From contig CAYXTP010000003.1 in NCBI GenBank assembly GCA_964467985.1, forward strand, positions 289,118 through 353,117: a DNA stretch of 64,000 bases, in the 5' to 3' direction. The notes beneath the pieces are model-generated. The model did not search any database. It was given only the letters and a program-made list of their open reading frames with translations, and was not told the origin of the DNA. The stretch comes from GCA-2720975 sp964467985. GTDB taxonomy: Bacteria; Planctomycetota; UBA1135; GCA-002686595. A program made the translations under genes and the position numbers. Shown in pieces: positions 1 through 7,365 of this stretch (positions within the stretch are counted from its first letter, which is position 1; each line of letters opens with the position of its first letter).

Positions 1-119
1 TGGCGCGTCCGCACCTATTGCAGCCGCATCTGACCCTGGAGGCAGCCGCGGAGTTCGGTCAGGACGATCAACACTGGCCCCCTCAGTACCTGGCCGCAAA
101 ACCAGCTCCCGCCAAGTAG
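1..119 (+). CDS. C-terminal tail of an unidentified protein (partial)
   Basis: An open frame enters from the left edge (codons in phase with position 3) and stops at TAG 117-119, giving 38 residues that end in PPQYLAAKPAPAK. Codon use is GC-rich like the neighbours. It lies 77 bp before dnaE2, the place where imuB or a related lesion-bypass partner is often found in other bacteria, but the visible tail has no motif that identifies it. It may also be a chance open frame. I do not assign a function. Confidence 0.35.
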   Translation, partial: ARPHLLQPHLTLEAAAEFGQDDQHWPPQYLAAKPAPAK

Positions 120-154
120 TCGGACGAACAGCTCGAGTTGGGCTGGCCACGCTA

Positions 155-173
155 TTAGGGTTTTGTTAGGGTT
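155..173 (+). promoter_or_regulatory. Direct repeat TTAGGGTT x2 upstream of dnaE2
   Basis: TTAGGGTT occurs at 155-162 and again at 166-173, an 11-bp period (one helical turn), within the 77-bp gap before dnaE2. Two identical half-sites on one face of the DNA could be an operator, or the TAGGGT could serve as a -10 element. No known LexA-type box is recognisable. Functional role is inference. Confidence 0.25.
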
Positions 174-196
174 CGCACCCTTTCACTCCCTCCTGC

Positions 197-3100
197 ATGT
201 ACATCCCCCTCCGTGTCCACGGTCACCACTCGTTGCTCACGGGCACCGACTCTCCCGCCCAGCTACTGGAGCGGGCCCAGCAGTTGAACCTGGGAGCCCT
301 GGCCCTGACTGATGTGGACAGCGTGACGGGCCTGGTGGAATTCCTGCGCGCAGCTCAACAGGAATCCCCCAGCTCCCCAATGCCGACCCCCATTGTGGGC
401 GCAGAACTTTCTGATGACGGCGGACGGCCGGGTCGTTTGGTGGTCCTGGTTCAAAACGAGCAGGGTTACGCCAATTTGAACCGTCTGGTCAGTGCTCGAC
501 ATCACAGCTTGATCAGCCCACATTCCGATTCGGACGCAGGGTCGGACGCAGGGTCGGACGCAGGGTCGGACGCAGGGTCGGACGCAGGGTCGGACGCAGG
601 GGAAGACCAAGACGCCCCCTTCGATCTGATCGAAGCCGCCATTGCCTGGAAGCAAGGGCTGATCTTCCTAGCCGACCATCCGCGCTTGTTACTGGGCCTC
701 TTTGGACACATTGCGCCAGAGCAACTGTTCGCGGCCATCTCACCCGCATCCCTTCGATTGGATGGCAAAAATCAGCGTCGACGCACACAAAGGCTTCGCA
801 AGTCTCCCACGGGTTCGACCTCTGGCTCGCCACTTGAGCCCCAAGCCCCCCGCGATGTGAGCGACGAAATCGGCCGCAATGTCCAAGATTCAGAAAGCGA
901 CCAGCGTGCGAGGGCTGACCTGCCCGCCAAATGCCCCGCACCGGCCCAACCGCTGCCCGCATCCAGCCTCGTGGCTGCGGCCCGTGCCGTAGGAGTGGCG
1001 ACCTTGGCCGTTCCGGATGTGTACTACAGCCTGCCTGGAAACGCGCGCACCCATCGCGTTCGCACCGCCATCAAATACAACGCCCTGCTCGAGAATCTCG
1101 ATGCCACGTGGTTGGCACCCGAACCGGCGCATCTCCCCACTCAGGCTGAAATGTGCGTCCTCTACGCCAATCTACCCGAAGTCCCCGGTCCGTGGATTGC
1201 CCCTGAAGGACCAGAACCCGTGGGCACCCCCGGAGCGATTCCAGGAGCACTTGCGCGCACTCTCTGGGTTGCTGAACGCTGCAAGTTCACTCCGACCTTG
1301 GATCAGGTGAACTTCCCCTGCGTGGCACTTTCTGACCAGGAAACGCCCTATTCGAAACTCTGCGAGTGGAGCCTGGAAGGAGCCCGCGCCCGGTACCGCC
1401 CCCTGCGGCCCGAAGTGCTACGCCGCCTAGACAGCGAACTTTCGACCATCGAAGAATTGGGTTACGCGCCTTACTTCCTATTGGTGCGACGCATCGCCCA
1501 GTACGCACGCGACCAACACATCCCCTACGTGGGACGCGGGTCGGCTGCCAGCAGCTTGGTGGCCTACTGCCTGGGGCTGACGGATGCAGATCCTTTTCGC
1601 TACGGATTGCCTTTCGAGCGCTTCCTGAATCCCAAGCGACGGGACCGTCCGGACGTCGATCTGGATTTTTGTTGGCGTCGGCGAGACGAAGTACTCGAGC
1701 ACGTGTACGACCTCTTTGGCGCCGAACGCACGGCCATGATCTGCACTCTCAACTGCTTCAGCCCCCGCTCGGCCCTGCGTGAAGCGGCCCTAGCCCACGG
1801 TATTCCCCCGGCACAGATCCAACCCTGGACACGACGCTTGCCCCATTCGTTCTCGCACGAGAAGTCAGAGCTGGACGCTGTAAAAAAAGCACAGACACCC
1901 CGTCACCGCCAAGCGAGCCCTACGTCTAGAGGGTGCCCACCCATTGAGGGCGGGGGCGGGGGTGGTCGTGTCCTGGCGGCCTCCGCAGCCCCCATGCATG
2001 GAGAAGCACGGCAGGCACCGGGCTCCCGCACCGACCTACCCGTGGACTTAGCTGACAATCCCCTCGCCCGCGCCCTACACGAACTGCCCACGCCCAGCCC
2101 CGACGACGCCTTTCCCTTCCAGGACGAGCGCTTTCGGCGCGCCCTGGTGGATGGGGCTGAGTTACTCGGTTCCCCGCGCCATTTTGGGTTGCATCCTGGA
2201 GGCGTCGTGGTGGCGCCCGGTCCTCTGTTCCACTGGACAGCTTGCCGCCGAGCAGCCAAACCCCACCCCACCCGTGGGCGCGTGGTGGTCACCCAACTGG
2301 ACAAGGATGCCGTCGAGGCTGTGGGACTCGTCAAGATGGACCTGCTGGGCAACCGCGCCTTGACCACCCTGGACGACTGCCTAGACATCCTCCAGCAACA
2401 GGGGATCGGCGTGGATCTCGAAGCGTTGCCCGAAGACGACGCGCAGACCGCCGAGCTGTTGCGTGCGGGGCGCACGCTGGGCTGCTTCCAAATCGAGTCT
2501 CCCGGGATGCGCAATCTTCTGCAGCAAATGCAGGCCCATTGCATGGACGATGTAATCCGAGCTGTGGCTCTGATCCGTCCCGGACCGGCGGGCTCGGGCA
2601 TGAAAGACTGTTATGTGCGGCGCGCGCGCGGCCTCGAACCAGCTACGCCACTGCACCCCAGTCTCGCCGAGGTTCTGCGGGACACCCACGGCGTCATGCT
2701 CTACCAAGAGGATGTGATGCAAGTCGCCGCGCACATGGCCGGAATGGAATTGGCCCAGGCCGATCAACTCCGCCGCGCCCTGCAGAAACACCGCCAAACC
2801 GACATCGCCGTTCTGCGCGAACATTTTCAGCAGGGCTGCCTCCAACAGGGGGTCCACCCCACCGATGCCCTCCGGGTCTGGGAACAGATCGAAGGTTTTG
2901 CTTCCTTCGCTTTCTGCAAGTCCCATGCGGTGACCTACGGCCGCATGGCCTACCGCACAGCCTGGCTCAAAGCCCACTATCCGGCGGCCTTTCTAATCGC
3001 CTTCCTGGCCAGCGAAACCGGTTATTACCCAAGGCGGGTCTATGTGGAAGAGGCTCGGCGACTGGGCGTTCCGATCTTTGGCCCAGACATCAACCGCAGT

Positions 3101-4024
3101 CGATCCACTTTCAGCGCCGAACCCCTCCCGGACAAGAACGCGGGTCCAGGCACTCTGGCCCTGCGCGTGGGTCTGGCCCAGGTCCATGGTCTTTCCAGCC
3201 GTACCCTCGACAACATCCTAGAGGGCCGCCAACAACATGGGCCTTTCTTATCCCTGCCCGACGTGCTCAAGCGCAGCCACGCGCAGCGCCATGAAATGGA
3301 CGCACTCATTCAATGCGGGGCCCTCGATGCTTTTGATCACACACGCCCCGAGCTCCTTTGGCGTCTACACCTGCTGCACACGCCCCAATTGCGCGCCACC
3401 CCCGGAAGTGGCCTCGACCTGCAACAACTGCATGCCTGTCAACGCACACCGGTGGACCACACGCGCGAGTCTATCGACGCGGCACGGACCCACACTTCCG
3501 GGTGGGCTGGCCGAGGTCTAGGCGTGGAGCACACGGCCCTGCCCCGGGGGCAAAGCGCACTGCTATTCCCTACCCCGCCAGGCGAGGCCCTTGTCCTGCC
3601 CGGTCTCCCAGACGAACCGACCCTCGCACGTGCGCGCTCCGAATTCGACTTGCTGGGCCTATCCCTGCAGACACACCCGGTGCGGTTGTTTCCCTGCCCG
3701 GCTGACGAACGCCTACGCGCCCGCAGCCCGCGGGGTTCGCGTCCGAGCGACCCTGTCCCCTGCGCCCAACTGAGCCAATGGCGAGAAGGGCGCATTACCC
3801 TTCGCGGGTGGCCCGCCGCCACACGCTCGGTGCGCACGCAAACAGGTCATTTGATGCAATTCCTGACCCTCGAAGATGAAAGCGGGCTTGCGGAAGTCGT
3901 GCTCTTCTCTGAGGTCTACCGGCGGGATTCTCACCGACTCCGCGAACAGGGAGTGCTGTGTGTCACGGGCGTGGTCGAAGACCACCTAGGTGCATGCACA
4001 CTGCAGGCCGAGCGAATCTGGTAG
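197..4024 (+). CDS. dnaE2: Error-prone DNA polymerase III alpha subunit (DnaE2-like)
   Basis: C-family DNA polymerase used for lesion bypass. An N-terminal PHP domain starts at residue 1 (HGHHSLLTG, altered metal ligands). The palm carries VGRGSAASSL, then PDVDLDF with catalytic Asp486/488/490 and VKMDLLG with Asp715. Finger, helix-hairpin-helix and C-terminal OB-fold regions follow. The C-terminus ends after the OB fold, without the extra tau-binding tail of the replicative DnaE1, which favours DnaE2. At 1275 residues it is about 200 longer than typical DnaE2. The excess is low-complexity insertions: (SDAG)6 at residues 112-135, a basic/Pro-Ser stretch near 185-250, and a Gly-rich insert near 560-615. 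The ATG at 197 follows CTCCCTCCTGC and has no Shine-Dalgarno. imuA/imuB are not visible beside it. Confidence 0.93.
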   Translation: MYIPLRVHGHHSLLTGTDSPAQLLERAQQLNLGALALTDVDSVTGLVEFLRAAQQESPSSPMPTPIVGAELSDDGGRPGRLVVLVQNEQGYANLNRLVSARHHSLISPHSDSDAGSDAGSDAGSDAGSDAGSDAGEDQDAPFDLIEAAIAWKQGLIFLADHPRLLLGLFGHIAPEQLFAAISPASLRLDGKNQRRRTQRLRKSPTGSTSGSPLEPQAPRDVSDEIGRNVQDSESDQRARADLPAKCPAPAQPLPASSLVAAARAVGVATLAVPDVYYSLPGNARTHRVRTAIKYNALLENLDATWLAPEPAHLPTQAEMCVLYANLPEVPGPWIAPEGPEPVGTPGAIPGALARTLWVAERCKFTPTLDQVNFPCVALSDQETPYSKLCEWSLEGARARYRPLRPEVLRRLDSELSTIEELGYAPYFLLVRRIAQYARDQHIPYVGRGSAASSLVAYCLGLTDADPFRYGLPFERFLNPKRRDRPDVDLDFCWRRRDEVLEHVYDLFGAERTAMICTLNCFSPRSALREAALAHGIPPAQIQPWTRRLPHSFSHEKSELDAVKKAQTPRHRQASPTSRGCPPIEGGGGGGRVLAASAAPMHGEARQAPGSRTDLPVDLADNPLARALHELPTPSPDDAFPFQDERFRRALVDGAELLGSPRHFGLHPGGVVVAPGPLFHWTACRRAAKPHPTRGRVVVTQLDKDAVEAVGLVKMDLLGNRALTTLDDCLDILQQQGIGVDLEALPEDDAQTAELLRAGRTLGCFQIESPGMRNLLQQMQAHCMDDVIRAVALIRPGPAGSGMKDCYVRRARGLEPATPLHPSLAEVLRDTHGVMLYQEDVMQVAAHMAGMELAQADQLRRALQKHRQTDIAVLREHFQQGCLQQGVHPTDALRVWEQIEGFASFAFCKSHAVTYGRMAYRTAWLKAHYPAAFLIAFLASETGYYPRRVYVEEARRLGVPIFGPDINRSRSTFSAEPLPDKNAGPGTLALRVGLAQVHGLSSRTLDNILEGRQQHGPFLSLPDVLKRSHAQRHEMDALIQCGALDAFDHTRPELLWRLHLLHTPQLRATPGSGLDLQQLHACQRTPVDHTRESIDAARTHTSGWAGRGLGVEHTALPRGQSALLFPTPPGEALVLPGLPDEPTLARARSEFDLLGLSLQTHPVRLFPCPADERLRARSPRGSRPSDPVPCAQLSQWREGRITLRGWPAATRSVRTQTGHLMQFLTLEDESGLAEVVLFSEVYRRDSHRLREQGVLCVTGVVEDHLGACTLQAERIW
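530..601 (+). repeat. Six perfect 12-bp tandem repeats inside dnaE2
   Basis: The unit TCGGACGCAGGG is repeated six times without a mismatch. It is in frame and encodes Ser-Asp-Ala-Gly x6 in the PHP domain region. Identical copies imply recent expansion by slippage or unequal exchange. The array length is a multiple of 3, so gain or loss of units keeps the frame. Confidence 0.97.
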
Positions 4025-4030
4025 GCCCTA

Positions 4031-4759
4031 TCAGGAACCGTCGGAGTCCGGGCGATAACGCAAGCCAACATTTTGGCGGCCCATCTCCCGCAAACGATCT
4101 GAGTTCTTGCGCAGCCCAAGGTTGTGCGCCTTGGACACCACGCTCTTCACAGATCGATGAAGACGATCGGCAATTTCCAAATTGGGCCGCATAGGGTACA
4201 TCTCGCGCAGGATGTCCAACTCGTTCGGTTGCCAACGAGGCATGCGGGTGGTCGCACGGCCGGCATGACGGGTCCGCAAGAAAGCCTTGTCCTTGGCCAG
4301 ATGCAGCTTCTTGGAGAGGGCGTCGACCTCAACGAGCGATCGACCGAAGATCAGGGCCAAATCCTCGTCACTACGGGTTCCATAGACGCGCTTGAACTCC
4401 GCCGTGTCGTCGCGACTCCATGGACCAGGCGTCTTGACCCGGGCAAGTTCGACCACTTGCGCCTGCACGTCTTCGCGCGAACGCGCCAAGACCAGAGCGA
4501 TCGTGTCCACGTCGGTTGCGCCGAGATAGTGCTTGAGGTTCCCGATCTCCTCTGCGCTCCAGGGCCCCACGCGCTGTTCGCGCCCGTAGAGGGTCTGGGC
4601 CATCTTGCGCACGCTGGCCACCGAGCGGCACAGTTCGCGGGCGACGACGGCCTCATCCTTCAGACCGAACAAATCCTTGAACCGAGCCACCTCCTCCGCG
4701 GACCAACGGCCCCGACGCGGTGAAGTAGGTTTCTCACTAGCCCATCTAGGTCTTTGCAA
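4031..4759 (-). CDS. Protein with four Myb/SANT-like helix-turn-helix repeats
   Basis: The protein is mostly four DNA-binding-like repeats. Each starts with a Trp in an R/P-W-S/Q context (W19, W67, W114, W176), followed by an acidic/hydrophobic helix, a short turn, and a Ser-V-rich recognition helix (for example LHRSVKSVVSKAHNLGL). Repeats 1-3 are spaced 47-48 residues, and the fourth follows a basic linker (RTRHAGRATTRMP). I chose the TTG at 4759 because AAGGA lies 8 nt upstream; a GTG at 4861 would add 34 residues with no good ribosome site. The tail is basic. It is convergent with dnaE2 (6 bp apart) and downstream of ptsI on the same strand. It is probably a nucleoid or transcription factor, but partner and target are unknown. 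Confidence 0.75.
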   Translation of the reverse strand: MQRPRWASEKPTSPRRGRWSAEEVARFKDLFGLKDEAVVARELCRSVASVRKMAQTLYGREQRVGPWSAEEIGNLKHYLGATDVDTIALVLARSREDVQAQVVELARVKTPGPWSRDDTAEFKRVYGTRSDEDLALIFGRSLVEVDALSKKLHLAKDKAFLRTRHAGRATTRMPRWQPNELDILREMYPMRPNLEIADRLHRSVKSVVSKAHNLGLRKNSDRLREMGRQNVGLRYRPDSDGS

Positions 4760-4898
4760 TCTGGAGTTCCTTCGCGGATCGGCCCCGCGGACGAAGTGTA
4801 GCGTAGGAGAGTGCTTTTCGGGCCGGCAACCTGAGTTGGAATCGAGCGTCGCTTTGAGCACTCCTATCTAGCCCACCAATTCAGCAAAATCGTCCGGT

Positions 4899-6674
4899 TC
4901 AATCTAGCTCGGGTCGGGTCGCGGAAGTCGACTCCTCGCCCAATCCCTCATGCAGTTGACGCCGCACTCCGTCCAGCGCGGCGCGCACCTCGGCGGGCCC
5001 TTCTGCTTTCAATACTCGCGCAGCCAAGGCCTGGGCATCAACCCATGTGGTTTGGCGCAGAGCAAATCGCAGTTCAGGTAGGAAGTTCCTCGATGCGCTC
5101 AGGGCGTCGTACCCCATGCCCATCAGGGCCACTGCCATCGCGTAGTCGCCGGCCATATCTCCACACACAGAGCAGGGGACCTGGGCTGCGTTGGCCGTGC
5201 GCGCCACATGCTCTAGGGCCCGCACGACGGCAGGGTGATAGGGCTCGTACAGTTTCGAGACGCGCGGGTTGTCCCGGTCCACGGCCAGCATGTACTGAGT
5301 CAAATCGTTGGTTCCGACGCTCACGAAGTCTACTTCATCGACTAACTGATCCATGATCCAAACGCTCGAGGGCACTTCGATCATGACGCCCACCTCGATT
5401 TGATCGCGCACCTCATAGCCTTGATCCACTAACTGCCCCCGGATGCGGTTGAAGATCTGGTGGACGGATCGAACCTCTTCAAGCGAGGTGACCATGGGCA
5501 GAAGCAACTTCACTTGCCCGAAGGCACTTGCGCGCATGACCGCCCGCAGCTGAACCTGCAACAAGTCGCGCCACTCCAGGGTCAGCCGTAGGCCACGCCA
5601 TCCCAGAGCGGGGTTGGGTTCCTCTGGAGTTGCGAAGTAGGGCAGCTGCTTGTCCCCTCCGATATCCAACGTACGCAGGGTCACGGGCCGACCGTCCATG
5701 GCTTTCAGCACGCGCCTGTAGAGCCGGAACTGCTCCTCTTCCGAGGGAAATTGGGCTCGCTCCATGTAGAGGAACTCCGTACGCAGCAGCCCCACTCCGT
5801 CGCAGCTCTCAACTTGGAAACCATCCAGGTCGAGGATGCTCTCCAGATTGACTTCAACGGACATGGAATGTCCATCCGGCGTGATCGCTGGCTCATGGGC
5901 ATGAGCCTTCAGTTCGCGGTGACGGGTCTCCCTTCGTTGACGGTGACTCAAGAAGGCATCCACCGCTTCGGCGTCAGGTCGCAGCTGAACTGTGCCCAGG
6001 GTGCCGTCCACGATGACCTTCAGATCCTTCTCCAGGCGGGCGATCAGGTTGGTGAGGCCGACCACGCAAGGCAGCCCCAAGGAGCGTGCCAAAACGGCGC
6101 CGTGCGAGTAGCGCCCCCCCGTCTCCGTGACAATCCCGAGAATGCGCTCGCGCGGCAAGAGGGTGACAACCTCAGGGGTTAGCTCGCTCGCCGCCAGAAC
6201 GACGCCGTGGTCCGTGGCTCCTAGAGCATCCTGCTGCCGTCGGAGTAGAACATCGAGAACGATGCGCCAGGGTTCGCTCAGGTCCGCCGCATATTGCCGG
6301 ACGTTCTCCCCATCCATGCCCTGCATGCGCTTCTTCAGTCGTTCGATCAGACTCTGGACGGCACCCTCTACATTGATGCAGTCATCCCGGATGGTGCCCG
6401 TCACCGCCTCCAAGGCAGCCGGGTCCTGGAGGATCATCGAGTGCACGGCGAAGATGCCCGCATCACGCTCACCGGCGCTCTCCAACACCTGCAGTCGCTG
6501 GCGCTCCAGCTGCTTCTCCGTCGTGGAAAGCGCTTCATGTAAGCGACCAATCTCCGAGTCAATCTCGTCCGCAGGAATGGTCCAGATCGGGACAGCCCCG
6601 GGGTGGGCGCGCACGATGTGAATTGGGCCCAGGGCGATCCCAGGGGCCACTGCAGTTCCCTTGATGATGGACAT
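4899..6674 (-). CDS. ptsI: Phosphoenolpyruvate-protein phosphotransferase (PTS enzyme I)
   Basis: Enzyme I takes phosphate from PEP onto a histidine and passes it to HPr in the cytoplasm. The sequence has the N-terminal MSIIKGTAVAPGIALG start, the HPr-binding helical domain, the phospho-His loop GGRYSHGAVLARSLG (His191) and the C-terminal PEP-binding TIM barrel with GVMIEVPS, DFVSVGTNDLTQY and CSVCGDMAGD. The length of 591 matches the family (about 575). The active loop has YSH where most enzymes have TSH. No HPr, HPr kinase or EII gene is next to it, so it may serve a regulatory PTS. The start has no Shine-Dalgarno. It is divergent from the membrane protein gene at 6813. Confidence 0.95.
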   Translation of the reverse strand: MSIIKGTAVAPGIALGPIHIVRAHPGAVPIWTIPADEIDSEIGRLHEALSTTEKQLERQRLQVLESAGERDAGIFAVHSMILQDPAALEAVTGTIRDDCINVEGAVQSLIERLKKRMQGMDGENVRQYAADLSEPWRIVLDVLLRRQQDALGATDHGVVLAASELTPEVVTLLPRERILGIVTETGGRYSHGAVLARSLGLPCVVGLTNLIARLEKDLKVIVDGTLGTVQLRPDAEAVDAFLSHRQRRETRHRELKAHAHEPAITPDGHSMSVEVNLESILDLDGFQVESCDGVGLLRTEFLYMERAQFPSEEEQFRLYRRVLKAMDGRPVTLRTLDIGGDKQLPYFATPEEPNPALGWRGLRLTLEWRDLLQVQLRAVMRASAFGQVKLLLPMVTSLEEVRSVHQIFNRIRGQLVDQGYEVRDQIEVGVMIEVPSSVWIMDQLVDEVDFVSVGTNDLTQYMLAVDRDNPRVSKLYEPYHPAVVRALEHVARTANAAQVPCSVCGDMAGDYAMAVALMGMGYDALSASRNFLPELRFALRQTTWVDAQALAARVLKAEGPAEVRAALDGVRRQLHEGLGEESTSATRPELD

Positions 6675-6812
6675 GATTTGTTGGGCCGTGAGGTCCGAGC
6701 CCTATCCTGCCCCCTCCCTGCGCACATGGAAAGGAAGCTTTGAAGTTGCTCTCAAGGGGGAGGCAGGGGCGTCCGAACATGCTGACAGCGGGTCCTTCGC
6801 GTCCGCAGCAGC

Positions 6813-7328
6813 ATGCCTGTGACCCCTATCCAATTCGACGCCTCGCCCTCCCTCTTGGGAGCCCAACAAGAGCCCCCCGCCCTCTGGATGAGGGCGTCAG
6901 TCGCGGTGGTACTGCTCGCATGCCTCGCGTTGTTTTGGAATCAGGTTTTCGGTTTCACGGCCAGCATCGTGGCCGATTGGTTCACACACGCCCAGACCGG
7001 GCCCGGGGACTTGTTGGCCTCGACTCTGGTCTTGACCTTGTTCGTCGCGGCGGGCGGTCTTTTGCGCCTCCTCTGGCCTGTCGCGCACCTCGCCCCGGTG
7101 TCCGATGGGGAACTCGACTCGGTTCAACCCGAGGACGATGCCCAGGGCCAAGAGCCCTGGGATTTTGAGCTACAGCCAGCCGCTCCTGCGCCCCGCGACC
7201 AATCCGAGTTCGACGAAGATGACGAACTGATCATCTGGGTTGAACTCGAAGACGAAGACGAAGGTCCATCTGCCGAAGACTCCGAGTCCGACAACTGGGA
7301 TTTTCCGATCTCGGACGACCCACGCTAG
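6813..7328 (+). CDS. Small membrane protein with an acidic C-terminal tail
   Basis: I do not recognise a family. Residues about 27-45 (ASVAVVLLACLALFWNQVF) and 67-90 (LLASTLVLTLFVAAGGLLRL) form two likely membrane helices. The remaining half is very acidic, with runs of D/E (FDEDDELI, ELEDEDE, SEDSESD) and aromatic residues, and ends SDDPR. Both ends are probably cytoplasmic if the two helices form a hairpin. It is divergent from ptsI and convergent with tex (37 bp between stops). The acidic tail may bind a basic partner. GC-rich codon use and absence of overlap with a better gene support it being real. Confidence 0.65.
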   Translation: MPVTPIQFDASPSLLGAQQEPPALWMRASVAVVLLACLALFWNQVFGFTASIVADWFTHAQTGPGDLLASTLVLTLFVAAGGLLRLLWPVAHLAPVSDGELDSVQPEDDAQGQEPWDFELQPAAPAPRDQSEFDEDDELIIWVELEDEDEGPSAEDSESDNWDFPISDDPR

Positions 7329-7365
7329 TGCGCCTGCCCCGCTGGGCAAGCCTGCGACCCTGCCG

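Noticed and set aside
530..601. Possible CRISPR array or microsatellite element
   Set aside because: Units are contiguous 12-bp copies without spacers and lie in frame inside dnaE2, so this is a coding tandem repeat.
1903..3294. Long antisense and shifted frames inside dnaE2 (for example a 232-codon minus frame and a 350-codon shifted plus frame)
   Set aside because: They overlap conserved polymerase motifs and show Arg/Pro/Ser-rich composition typical of GC-rich shadow frames.
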